DNA from: Solirubrobacteraceae bacterium
GTDB lineage: Bacteria; Actinomycetota; Thermoleophilia; Solirubrobacterales; Solirubrobacteraceae
Direction: 5' to 3'
NCBI GenBank assembly: GCA_030038955.1
Contig: JASHQV010000291.1
Coordinates: forward strand, 1 to 12,177
DNA length: 12,177 nt
Shown one piece after another: positions 6,185 to 12,177 of this stretch (the first letter of the stretch is position 1; every line of letters begins with the position of its first letter). The notes under the pieces were generated by a model that was given only the letters and a program-made list of their open reading frames with translations, had not been told where the DNA came from and did not search any database. The translations under genes and the position numbers were made by a program.

Positions 6185-6790
6185 TCAGGGGTGGATCGCG
6201 TGGACCGAGGCCGCCATCAGCGGCTGGCAGACCTTCTGGGCCGCCTGGAACGCCGGCGACTGGGGATTCAGCGCGCCGGCGCCGCCTGATCCCGACGCCT
6301 GCACGCCGATCTTGATCCCGACGCCGTGCCCGCCCGGGCCGGTCGTGACCTGCGGATCGGGGAAGTTCGGCACCCCGTGCGCGCGCATGCACTTGGCCAT
6401 CGCCAGCGCGCCCTTGCGCACGCTGGCGAGCTGCGAGGAGCTCAGTGCCGGACCCTGAGGCTGGTCCTTTTGACACTCCTGCATGGCCTTCTGGAACGCC
6501 GGCGCGCTGACGTTGAGCGTGACGCCGTCGACGGAGATCGACGAGCTGCCGTTGTTGCTGCTCTGCTGGATCTGCGTGCCGCCGCTGCTGCTGGAGGGGT
6601 CCGGGAAGTCGGGAACTCCGTGGCTGCGCATGCACGCGGCCATCTTCAGCCCGGCGCTGGTCGACGACGCGGCGCCCGCGCCGTCGTTCCCGTGGCCTCC
6701 CGCGCCGCCACACGCGGCCACCAGCGCGGCGACGCCCAGCGCCGCGGCCGCCAGGCCAAGCCGGCGAGATTTGGAAGCTGTCTGTTTCAT
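6185..6790 (-). CDS. Secreted lipoprotein with two C-M-R-x-H-G-V-P-x-F-P-D-P repeats
   Basis: A 201-residue predicted lipoprotein, function unknown. Residues 1-26 are a signal peptide with a basic start and hydrophobic core ending in the lipobox LVAAC, so Cys27 would be lipidated and the protein anchored outside. The mature part is an internal duplication: residues ~50-107 (MAACMRSHGVPDFPDP ... AFQKAMQECQ) and ~131-189 (MAKCMRAHGVPNFPDP ... AFQAAQKVCQ). Each half carries Cys, Met and His in C-M-R-x-H plus a second Cys 53-54 residues later (C53/C106, C134/C188), so a disulfide within each half, or metal binding, is plausible. Linkers are Ser/Gly-rich. Similar proteins occur in actinobacteria without an assigned function, as far as I know. 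ATG at 6790 chosen because it gives a proper signal peptide. It is divergent from the response regulator across a repeat array, which suggests it is a target of that system. Confidence 0.88.
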   Translation of the reverse strand: MKQTASKSRRLGLAAAALGVAALVAACGGAGGHGNDGAGAASSTSAGLKMAACMRSHGVPDFPDPSSSSGGTQIQQSSNNGSSSISVDGVTLNVSAPAFQKAMQECQKDQPQGPALSSSQLASVRKGALAMAKCMRAHGVPNFPDPQVTTGPGGHGVGIKIGVQASGSGGAGALNPQSPAFQAAQKVCQPLMAASVHAIHP

Positions 6791-6848
6791 GGCAGCAGTT
6801 GTACGTCGCTCCCGGTTACAGCACGGGAACAGGCGCCGACTAACCGTC

Positions 6849-6996
6849 GGCCACCAGCACGGCAGCAACCGTCCCCGTAACCACCGGCCACCAACACGAC
6901 AGCAACCGTCCCCGTAACCACCGGCCACCAGCACGACAGCAACCGCCCCCGTAACCACCGGCCACCAACACGACAGCAACCGCCCCCGTAACCGTC
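6849..6996. repeat. Four 37-bp tandem repeats between divergent lipoprotein and regulator genes
   Basis: Units start with GGCCACCA at 6849, 6886, 6923 and 6960, exactly 37 bp apart, and differ at only a few positions. Each ends in CCCGTAACC (GTAACC at 6877, 6914, 6951 and 6988). Units 1 and 3 share CCAGCAC and units 2 and 4 share CCAACAC, while units 1-2 have CGTCCCC and units 3-4 CGCCCCC; this suggests duplication of a 74-bp pair. There are no unique spacers, so it is not a CRISPR array. The unit is not a multiple of three, so it is not coding. It fills most of the divergent promoter region, so it may bind the adjacent response regulator. Confidence 0.9.
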
Positions 6997-7017
6997 CGGT
7001 AACCGGCGCGACACAAT
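6988..7017 (+). promoter_or_regulatory. Response-regulator gene promoter with 11-bp-spaced direct repeats
   Basis: GTAACCG occurs at 6988-6994 and again at 6999-7005, exactly 11 bp apart, the half-site spacing usual for OmpR/PhoB-family regulators. CACAAT at 7012-7017 is a -10 candidate only 6-9 bases before the start codons, so the transcript may be leaderless or nearly so. The direct repeat overlaps the place where a -35 box would be, consistent with autoregulation. An opposite-strand copy, GGTTAC, lies at 6814-6819 near the lipoprotein start. Confidence 0.45.
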
Positions 7018-7026
7018 CCTGGGGTG

Positions 7027-7680
7027 ATGCGGGTGCTGGTCGCCGAAGACCATCTCGAGCTGGCCGAGACGATCGCGGCGGGGCTGCGCCGCGAAGGCTT
7101 CGCCGTCGACCTGGCGGCCGACGGCGACGATGCGCTGCGCGCGGGCGGCCTCTACGAATACGACGTGATCGTGCTCGATCGTGACCTCCCCGGCACGCAC
7201 GGCGATACCGTCTGCCGCGAGCTCGTGCAGCAACGCGTCAGGACTCGGATCCTGATGCTGACCGCGTCCGCCGGGATTGAGGAACGCGTCCAGGGTCTCA
7301 GCCTCGGCGCCGACGACTACCTGCCGAAGCCGTTTGCGTTCGCCGAGCTCGTCGCTCGCATCCACGCGCTCGCCCGCCGCGCCCAGCCGCCGTTGCCGCC
7401 GATCCTCGAGCACGGCGACCTGCGGCTCGATGTCGGCCGGCGTGAGGCACAGCGCGGCGGCCGACCGCTCGAGCTGAGCGCCAAGGAGCTGGCGGTGCTG
7501 GAGCTGCTGCTGTGCGCACAGGGCACGGTGATGTCGGCGGAGGAGCTGCTGACGCGCGCCTGGGACGACGCGATGGACCCGTTCAGCAACGTCGTCAAGG
7601 TGACCGTCAGCCGGCTGCGCCGCAAGCTCGGCGACCCGCCCCTGATCGAGACGGTGCCGAGTGGCGGCTACCGGATCTGA
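7027..7680 (+). CDS. OmpR/PhoB-family response regulator
   Basis: A cytoplasmic two-component regulator of 217 residues. The receiver domain (~1-115) has the acidic pair E7/D8 in LVAEDH, phospho-acceptor Asp51 in VLDRDLPG, Thr79 in LMLTA and Lys101 in YLPKPFAF. The C-terminal winged helix (~125-217) has the expected ELSAKELAVLELLL, the recognition helix NVVKVTVSRLRRKLG and the terminal wing IETVPSGGYRI. GTG 7024 directly precedes ATG 7027; either start gives the same protein bar one residue. The kinase gene begins 16 bp after the stop, so the two form an operon. It is divergent from the lipoprotein gene; the GTAACC repeats between them are the likely binding sites. The stimulus is unknown. 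Confidence 0.95.
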   Translation: MRVLVAEDHLELAETIAAGLRREGFAVDLAADGDDALRAGGLYEYDVIVLDRDLPGTHGDTVCRELVQQRVRTRILMLTASAGIEERVQGLSLGADDYLPKPFAFAELVARIHALARRAQPPLPPILEHGDLRLDVGRREAQRGGRPLELSAKELAVLELLLCAQGTVMSAEELLTRAWDDAMDPFSNVVKVTVSRLRRKLGDPPLIETVPSGGYRI

Positions 7681-7696
7681 GCGGCGGCGGGTGCGA

Positions 7697-9028
7697 ATGA
7701 CCCTGCGGCTCCGCCTGACGCTGCTGTATGGGGCGTGCTTCGTCGTCGCCGTGGCGGCACTGCTCGGGATTACCTACGCGGTGTTCACGGGCAGCCAGGC
7801 TCAGGTGACGATCGTGGGCGGCAGCGTCAAGGCGGGGCTCGGCCCGCTCGCCGAGACGAAAACCGTTGGGACGCCGACCGAGGGGTACGGCGGAGGGTCA
7901 GAAGTCACACAGGTGCTGCACGCCTCCGGATCGGGATCGGCGCCGCCGTCGCAGAAGCAGTTGCAGGCTCTGCAGAGGCGCGCTTTGAAGCAGTCTCGCC
8001 GGGCGGACGCATACGCCAACTTCCTGCTGCGTCGCCAGCGCGCCGGCGACGCCTCGTCGCTGTTGGAGATCTCCGGGATCGCCCTCGGCGTGATCGCGTT
8101 GCTCGCACTCGGACTCGGATGGCTGCTGGCCGGGCGCGCGCTGCGGCCGCTGCGGACGATGAATGCGCGCGCACGAGCAATCACTGAGGAGAGCCTCCAT
8201 CAGCGCCTCGGAATCGATCGGCGCCACGACGAGCTCGGGGAGCTGGCGGCGACGTTCGACGCCCTGCTGGCACGGCTCGAGCACGCGTTCGACGCGCAGC
8301 GCCGGTTCGTCGCCAACGCCTCGCACGAGCTGCGAACGCCGCTGACGCTCGAGCGCGCGCTGGTCGAGGTCGCGCTCGCCGATTCCGAGCCTTCGGTGGA
8401 GTCGCTGCGGCGCGTGTGTGAGCGCGTGGTCGCTTCGACCGAGCAGCAGGAGCGCCTGATCGACGCTTTGTTGACGCTCGCGCGCAGCCAGTCCGAGCTC
8501 GGCGAGCGCGGCGCTGTGAACCTGCCGGCAACGGTCGAGAAGCTGCTGGCAATCCGCGCCGACAGGCTCGCGGGGATCGAGCTTCGTACCGCGCTCGAGC
8601 CGGCCACGATCGCCGGCGACGCGGCCCTGATCGAGCGCCTCGCCGCGAACCTGCTCGACAATGCGATCGACCACAACGGCGGCAGCGACCGGTGGATCCG
8701 TGTCGAGACCCTGACCGAGGACGAGCGGGCTATCCTGCGCGTTTCCAACAGCGGCCCGCCGATCCCGCCAGATCGCGTCGAGGAGCTGTTCGAGCCGTTC
8801 CGCCGGCTCGGCGGCGAGCGCACCGCCCGGCAGGACGGCCTCGGCCTGGGCCTCTCGATCGTTCGCGCGATCGCGACCGCGCACGGAGGCAGCGTCGAGG
8901 TGCAGCCGCTCGACGCCGGCGGGCTCGCCGTGGAGGTGCGCTGCACCGCCTACGCAGGCGCCCCGGCGGCTACCGGCTCCGCTGCCGCCGGCGGCGACCT
9001 ACGCGTGAGCGCAGGTAGACGATCATGA
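7697..9028 (+). CDS. Membrane sensor histidine kinase (HAMP-HisKA-HATPase)
   Basis: The partner kinase of the preceding regulator, 443 residues. It has membrane helix 1 (~9-30), a roughly 90-residue outside loop without cysteines (rich in Gly/Ser/Gln, then Arg), membrane helix 2 (~122-147), a HAMP linker (GRALRPLRTMNARARAI onward) and the dimerisation/phosphorylation box FVANASHELRTPL with His210. The ATPase domain has N-box NLLDNAIDH (Asn322), a G1 segment VSNSGPPIPPDRV in which the usual Asp-Asn-Gly-Pro-Gly reads Asn-Ser-Gly-Pro-Pro (a variant common in actinobacterial kinases), FEPFRRL, and the G2 box DGLGLGLSIV (~380-389). ATG 7697 chosen; GTG 7691 in frame is an alternative. Ligand unknown. 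The Ala/Gly-rich C-terminal tail overlaps the end of a convergent small gene by 59 bp. Confidence 0.94.
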   Translation: MTLRLRLTLLYGACFVVAVAALLGITYAVFTGSQAQVTIVGGSVKAGLGPLAETKTVGTPTEGYGGGSEVTQVLHASGSGSAPPSQKQLQALQRRALKQSRRADAYANFLLRRQRAGDASSLLEISGIALGVIALLALGLGWLLAGRALRPLRTMNARARAITEESLHQRLGIDRRHDELGELAATFDALLARLEHAFDAQRRFVANASHELRTPLTLERALVEVALADSEPSVESLRRVCERVVASTEQQERLIDALLTLARSQSELGERGAVNLPATVEKLLAIRADRLAGIELRTALEPATIAGDAALIERLAANLLDNAIDHNGGSDRWIRVETLTEDERAILRVSNSGPPIPPDRVEELFEPFRRLGGERTARQDGLGLGLSIVRAIATAHGGSVEVQPLDAGGLAVEVRCTAYAGAPAATGSAAAGGDLRVSAGRRS

Positions 9029-9191
9029 TCGCCGAGCCGCCGACGAGCAGCAGCGCGAACAGCGCCAGCGCAAGCCACCAGATGATCCCGTCGACCGACG
9101 TCAAGCTGTGGTCGTTGAACAGCGAGGCGATCACGAACAGCGCCACGTCGGCGATCAGCAGTCGCGACCACAGCTGACGGTTTACGGACAC
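8970..9191 (-). CDS. Small two-helix membrane protein (hypothetical)
   Basis: A 73-residue protein from GTG 9191 with two clear hydrophobic stretches, LLIADVALFVIASLF (~11-25) and IIWWLALALFALLLVGGSA (~37-55), a short polar loop between them, and an Arg-rich C-terminus (RSRVGRRRRQRSR). The helix pattern and positive-inside tail make it credible as a membrane protein. It follows the lectin-like gene by 65 bp on the same strand and may be co-transcribed. Its 3' end overlaps the 3' end of the convergent kinase gene. No good ribosome site stands at the GTG (an AGGAGA lies about 24 bases upstream), so the start is uncertain. No family is recognised. Confidence 0.5.
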   Translation of the reverse strand: MSVNRQLWSRLLIADVALFVIASLFNDHSLTSVDGIIWWLALALFALLLVGGSAIMIVYLRSRVGRRRRQRSR

Positions 9192-9256
9192 CTCAGAGAG
9201 CCTAACCGAGAGTCTCCTGGCGAAGTCAGGAAGCGGCTCACCGCCACCGCGCGGTG

Positions 9257-10150
9257 CTATCGGGTATGCGCCACACCCGGCTGGATCGAGTCTCCGCCGC
9301 CGGCACCGGATCCGTCGCCTCCGTCTCCGGAACCCGGTCCATCGCCGCCGACGGTGGCGTTCGTGAACGCTGCGGCCGAGAACCTCTGGTTCTTCTTGTT
9401 GTTGCACGCGAAGATCGCGTATCCCGCCCCGTCCTTGGCGTGACCGAGCGAGCTAACGCAGTAGCGATTCTTGCCGCTTCCGGTGTAGACGAGGCTCGCG
9501 GAGCGCCACGAGGTCCCGACCCCGTAGAAGCTCATCGCGGCGATCTTGCCGCTCTTGCATCCCGACATCACCAGCGGCACGTCGTCGCCGGCCTTGAGTC
9601 CCCTGACAGCGATGCAGTACCCGTACCCGTAGCCGCGCGCGGATCCGAACGGTTCGCCGCAGTGATACCACGCATGGCTGGAGGGGCAGGACGAGCCGGC
9701 GTTCCAGACCTCCCAGGTCCCGTTTATGCCGGTGTTGGCCATCCACCAGATCTGGTTCGCGGACTTCTTGTCACAGGCGTACTCCCTGACGGGCGCACCC
9801 TGCCTCTTGCCATAGCTGGAAAGGCAGTAGCCGTTGTTGCTGTTGGCGATCGTCGAGGCACAGTGATCGACGTTGGTCCAGTGGGAGCCGAAGATGTTGC
9901 TGCAGGGGACCGATCCCGAAGCGGCGCGAGCCGTGATCCCGCCGTGTCCGTCGGCTTGCAGCATCAGCGGAGCCATCCACGCCGTGCGACCGTGCAGGTC
10001 AACCGACCGGGCGCCTTCGCGCAGAAACGCTGGCAGTGCTGGCGCCGATGCCGGAGCTGCGCGTGCACTCGTCCGGGCTTGAAGCGGAGCGGTGAGCAAC
10101 AGCTCCCCTCCGCAAACGAGCATGACAAGCAGCAGCCATCGAGCCTTCAT
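9257..10150 (-). CDS. Secreted ricin-type beta-trefoil (lectin-like) protein
   Basis: A 297-residue secreted protein with probable carbohydrate-binding ability. Residues 1-25 form a signal peptide ending LQA. An Ala/Pro-rich segment follows, then a domain at ~83-262 with three related units of the ricin-B pattern: Y108-C-L ... V ... C126 ... Q-I-W (a QxW motif), Y178-C-I ... V ... C198, and Y230-C-V ... C249 ... N-Q-R-F. The paired cysteines 17-19 residues apart fit the trefoil repeats. The last ~30 residues are Gly/Asp/Ser-rich and likely disordered. No catalytic domain is present. ATG 10150 is well supported by a GGAGG 7 bases upstream; on the minus strand, TTAAAT (10183-10188) is a -10 candidate. 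It is divergent from the ECF sigma gene, which might control it; that is inference. Confidence 0.85.
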   Translation of the reverse strand: MKARWLLLVMLVCGGELLLTAPLQARTSARAAPASAPALPAFLREGARSVDLHGRTAWMAPLMLQADGHGGITARAASGSVPCSNIFGSHWTNVDHCASTIANSNNGYCLSSYGKRQGAPVREYACDKKSANQIWWMANTGINGTWEVWNAGSSCPSSHAWYHCGEPFGSARGYGYGYCIAVRGLKAGDDVPLVMSGCKSGKIAAMSFYGVGTSWRSASLVYTGSGKNRYCVSSLGHAKDGAGYAIFACNNKKNQRFSAAAFTNATVGGDGPGSGDGGDGSGAGGGDSIQPGVAHTR

Positions 10151-10157
10151 CACGACG

Positions 10158-10162
10158 CCTCC
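10158..10162 (-). promoter_or_regulatory. Ribosome binding site of the lectin-like gene
   Basis: GGAGG on the minus strand, 7 bases before ATG 10150. It is the clearest ribosome site in the window and fixes this start over the upstream in-frame ATG-like codons near 10189. Confidence 0.75.
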
Positions 10163-10359
10163 ATCGCGAGCATCCTGGACATTTAACACTCTCCAAGCCG
10201 GTCAGGCAGTTCGTCGACGTCGAGCGCGATCGCGGTGCGATCCGCGGTTGAGCTGGGTCCCGAAGGGCCCGGCTGACCTCGACGCAGGCCAGCATGCGCA
10301 TGAAGACGGGCAAGCGTTCCACCCGAACCGTCGCGTACTCGGGGCTTCGCACAGAGGAT

Positions 10360-10388
10360 TTGTCACATACCAGCCGGCGCGCACTAAT
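10360..10388 (+). promoter_or_regulatory. Sigma-70-like promoter for the ECF sigma gene
   Basis: TTGTCA (10360-10365) and ACTAAT (10383-10388) are 17 bp apart and resemble housekeeping -35 and -10 boxes. Transcription would begin near 10395-10399, at the GTG/ATG start itself, implying a leaderless or nearly leaderless mRNA. This also argues against the longer reading from 10294. The rest of 10163-10398 holds no gene that I can support. Confidence 0.5.
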
Positions 10389-10398
10389 AGATGGCGTG

Positions 10399-10941
10399 AT
10401 GGTCGGAGGGGCTCAACAGCCCGCACCGGAGAGCTCGATCGGGGTCGACGGCTTCGTCGAGCTCTACCGCACGTTTGAGGGCCCGATCCTCGGGTACTGC
10501 ATGCGGCTCACTGGCCGTCCGGATCTTGCGGCTGATCTCGCGGCGGAGACATTCGCGCGGGCGCTCGAAGGCGTTCAGGCGTTCGATCCCCGACGCGGTC
10601 GGGCTGATCAGTGGCTGTTCGGGATCGCCCGCAACGTGATCGCAGACAGCCAACGGCGAGGGAGGATCGACGCTTCGGCGCGCCACCGGCTGGGCATGCC
10701 CGTGCTCGTCATCGACGACCACGCCGCGGAGGCGATCGCCCGGGCGGAAGCGTCTGCGTCCGGGGTGGCGGAGGCTCTCAGCACACTGCCGCCAGAACAA
10801 CGGGCGGCGGTCGAGCAGCGGGTTCTCGACGACCGTTCATACGCCGAGATCGCGGCCCAACTCAATTGCTCGGAGGCAGTCGCGCGCCAGCGCGTGAGCC
10901 GCGGCCTGCGCGCTCTCAGAACAAGACTGGCAGGTGAGTGA
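10399..10941 (+). CDS. ECF-family RNA polymerase sigma factor
   Basis: An alternative sigma factor, about 180 residues from ATG 10399. Region 2 (~17-90) includes FVELYRTFEGPILGYCMRL, DLAAETFARALE and the promoter-melting/-10 recognition segment WLFGIARNVIADSQRR. Region 4 (~122-176) has ALSTLPPEQRAAVEQRVLD and the helix-turn-helix SYAEIAAQLNCSEAVARQRVSRGLRALR. Region 3 is absent, as expected for ECF factors. An upstream in-frame ATG (10294) would add 35 residues of unlikely sequence; the promoter at 10360-10388 favours the internal start. The stop overlaps the next start (TGATG), so the two products are translationally coupled. Typical ECF target motifs (GGAAC/CGTC) are not seen in front of its own gene. 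Confidence 0.93.
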   Translation: MVGGAQQPAPESSIGVDGFVELYRTFEGPILGYCMRLTGRPDLAADLAAETFARALEGVQAFDPRRGRADQWLFGIARNVIADSQRRGRIDASARHRLGMPVLVIDDHAAEAIARAEASASGVAEALSTLPPEQRAAVEQRVLDDRSYAEIAAQLNCSEAVARQRVSRGLRALRTRLAGE

Positions 10942-12002
10942 TGTCGATTCTTCCGCAACTGGAGCGAGACCTGCGTGAAGCGGCAGAGCGGACGCTCGGC
11001 GAGGGGAGTGCTCATTCCCGGCGCTTGCGGCACATCAATTCATACGGCTGGATCCCGCCGCTCGCTGCCGTGCTGGTGTCGATCGCGGTCGCGGGCGTCG
11101 CTCTAACCTCGCTGCGCTCCGCAGGCGAACGTCCGATCGCGGCCGGGAACGTCGCCGGTAAGACGAGCTTGAGCGCTCCGCTGATCGCGAACTTCGCGGT
11201 GCTGCGCCGGCCGCAGACGCCAGCGGACATCCAGCCCCGGCTAATGCCGATCATGGCCGTCGCCGGGCTCACTCGTGCATCAGCGCGGCACGCGAGGTAC
11301 CGCTGTGCAGGCCAGCGACTCGTCGCGACGCCGCCGCTGCGTCGCATCCACCTGCCGGCCACCTTCCTGCGCCGTCAGGGATACCCGCAGATCGAATGTC
11401 AGCTGATGCGGGTCGTGCGGATCCCGCAGTGGCACGCGCGCGTCGTGATCGCGCCGATCACGTTCCGACCGAATCCGCGATCGACGGCTCGCTCGCAGGG
11501 CATGAACCTCGTCCTCGACGATCCTGTCGGCGGGATCACCGGCACGACCGGACCCGGGGCCGGCGCGTCGGGCTTGAGCCCGGTGCTGCACGGCGGGCTG
11601 AGCGTTTTCGAGAACGGGTCGAAGGGCACCAGCCACGGCATCATCCTGATTCCGGACGGGGTGAGCAAGGTGATCCTCGACGACCTCCGGCTGCTGCCCA
11701 AGGGTGCGCCGCCAGCGATCACGGCACAGAGCCGTGAAGTCCTCTCCGGGATCCACGTGGCGGCGCCCGTCCGTAGCAACGTCGCCGCGTTCTCATTTCC
11801 GGCGCCGACGATGACGACCACCCGGTGGCCCTTCGGCTCAAGCGCGCGGCGCTCCCGGCGCGTCGAGCTACATGCAGAACCTCGGAACGAGCTGGTGGGG
11901 GTCGACGTTTCCGGGCGTGAGACGTGGCTGAACGCGACGGGAAACGTGGTCCGGCGCTCCCGGGTGGAGCTGAATCTCCTCCTGCGGGTCCGGATCAGCT
12001 GA
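10941..12002 (+). CDS. Single-pass membrane protein coupled to the sigma factor (possible anti-sigma)
   Basis: A 353-residue protein whose ATG (10941) overlaps the sigma factor stop, with GGTGAG just upstream, so it is made together with it. The N-terminal ~36 residues are charged and helical (LPQLERDLREAAERTLG) and would be cytoplasmic; one membrane helix follows (W37-L58, IPPLAAVLVSIAVAGVAL). The remaining ~295 residues would be extracytoplasmic, with two cysteines (YRCAGQ and IECQLM), a Gly/Thr/Ser-rich middle (GGITGTTGPGAGASG) and a C-terminal WLNATGNVVRR motif. No zinc-binding HxxxCxxC anti-sigma domain is present. An anti-sigma or signal-sensing role is inferred only from gene coupling and topology. 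I checked the last 200 bases in other frames and see no convincing frameshift. Confidence 0.8.
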   Translation: MSILPQLERDLREAAERTLGEGSAHSRRLRHINSYGWIPPLAAVLVSIAVAGVALTSLRSAGERPIAAGNVAGKTSLSAPLIANFAVLRRPQTPADIQPRLMPIMAVAGLTRASARHARYRCAGQRLVATPPLRRIHLPATFLRRQGYPQIECQLMRVVRIPQWHARVVIAPITFRPNPRSTARSQGMNLVLDDPVGGITGTTGPGAGASGLSPVLHGGLSVFENGSKGTSHGIILIPDGVSKVILDDLRLLPKGAPPAITAQSREVLSGIHVAAPVRSNVAAFSFPAPTMTTTRWPFGSSARRSRRVELHAEPRNELVGVDVSGRETWLNATGNVVRRSRVELNLLLRVRIS

Positions 12003-12083
12003 ACGCCGCGTCAGCCCGTCACGCTGGACATCGGCCGGCCCTTGTATCACGCCGTCACGACCATCGACACGCTCGCCGTGATG

Positions 12084-12115
12084 GAACCGGCCCTCGCAGG
12101 TGCGGAGGCCGGTTC
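12084..12115 (+). terminator. Terminator-like hairpin after the sigma operon
   Basis: GAACCGGCC (12084-12092) and GGCCGGTTC (12107-12115) form a perfect 9-bp stem, with an inner CGC/GCG stem (12095-12097 with 12102-12104) around an AGGT loop. It lies 82 bases after the operon's last stop and is followed by GAATTGTTC, which is only weakly T-rich. The stretch 12003-12177 shows no gene that I can support; a palindrome GAGAGCTCTC lies at 12141-12150. Confidence 0.5.
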
Positions 12116-12177
12116 GAATTGTTCGCCAAGGTGGACCTGCGTAGAGAGCTCTCAAACTCTTGTCCGTCTGCGAAGTC

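Noticed and set aside
6791..6979. Upstream extension of the lipoprotein reading frame through the repeat array
   Set aside because: The 37-bp unit is not a multiple of three, so each unit is read in a different frame; the extension is Trp/Cys/Gly-rich and would destroy the signal peptide that begins at ATG 6790.
6849..6996. Possible CRISPR array (regular 37-bp repeats)
   Set aside because: The units are contiguous with no unique spacers, and no cas-like gene is in the window.
10294..10398. Longer N-terminus for the ECF sigma factor from ATG 10294
   Set aside because: The added 35 residues do not look like sigma factor sequence, and a good promoter lies inside this stretch.
11760..12002. Suspected frameshift near the end of the sigma-coupled membrane protein
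   Set aside because: The other two frames give no better sequence and stop early; the annotated frame reaches a plausible WLNATGNVVRR segment and keeps acceptable third-position bias.
12107..12125. tRNA-like GGTTCGAATT sequence
   Set aside because: It resembles a T-loop, but the flanks do not form a T-stem, no acceptor or anticodon arm is found, and the bases are better explained by the hairpin at 12084-12115.
11868..12155. Minus-strand open frame at the right end
   Set aside because: Mostly antisense to the membrane protein gene and the terminator hairpin; composition and lack of a start signal suggest a shadow.

Overview
This window looks like chromosomal DNA from a high-GC actinobacterium. 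Codon third positions are almost always G or C, GTG starts occur, and several genes may have leaderless or nearly leaderless transcripts. A lipoprotein with duplicated C-M-R-x-H-G-V-P-x-F-P-D-P motifs and an ECF sigma factor translationally coupled to a large single-pass membrane protein recall Thermoleophilia (Solirubrobacter/Conexibacter-like bacteria). That placement is inferred from family resemblance only. No phage, transposase or CRISPR genes are visible, so this is a mosaic of ordinary chromosomal operons separated by repeat-rich intergenic DNA.

Layout. (1) Bases 1-320 hold the 3' end of an unrecognised plus-strand gene. It stops at an amber codon, yet the same frame stays strongly coding-like to a TGA at 318-320. 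(2) Bases 304-2304, minus strand, encode an S9-family (prolyl oligopeptidase type) serine peptidase. (3) Bases 2488-4497, plus strand, encode a membrane acyltransferase fused to an extracytoplasmic SGNH esterase domain (OatA-like envelope O-acylation). (4) Bases 4498-6184 carry an FTR1/EfeU-type iron permease gene (4842-5981). Upstream of it are 26-bp tandem repeats with TTAGGG boxes ending in a perfect TTAGGGCGCCCTAA palindrome at the probable promoter. Two related hairpin elements flank this segment in direct orientation. (5) Bases 6185-9028 form a signalling module: a minus-strand lipoprotein with an internal duplication, diverging across four 37-bp tandem repeats from an OmpR-type response regulator and its histidine kinase. 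(6) Bases 8970-10150, minus strand, hold a secreted ricin-type beta-trefoil protein followed by a small two-helix membrane protein. (7) Bases 10399-12002, plus strand, hold an ECF sigma factor and an overlapping membrane protein that may be its regulator, followed by a terminator-like hairpin.

How the genes may work together: most of the genes act at or near the cell envelope (surface acylation, iron import, a surface lipoprotein, a secreted lectin-like protein), and two signalling pairs are interleaved with them. The two-component system probably controls the divergent lipoprotein and itself through the repeat-rich region. The sigma pair may control the divergent lectin-like gene. Both links are inferences from arrangement.

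The most unusual non-coding signals are: the twin hairpins around the iron permease, whose sequence differences preserve base pairing; the 26-bp TTAGGG array; the 37-bp array between the divergent lipoprotein and regulator genes; and the in-frame amber codon near the left edge.
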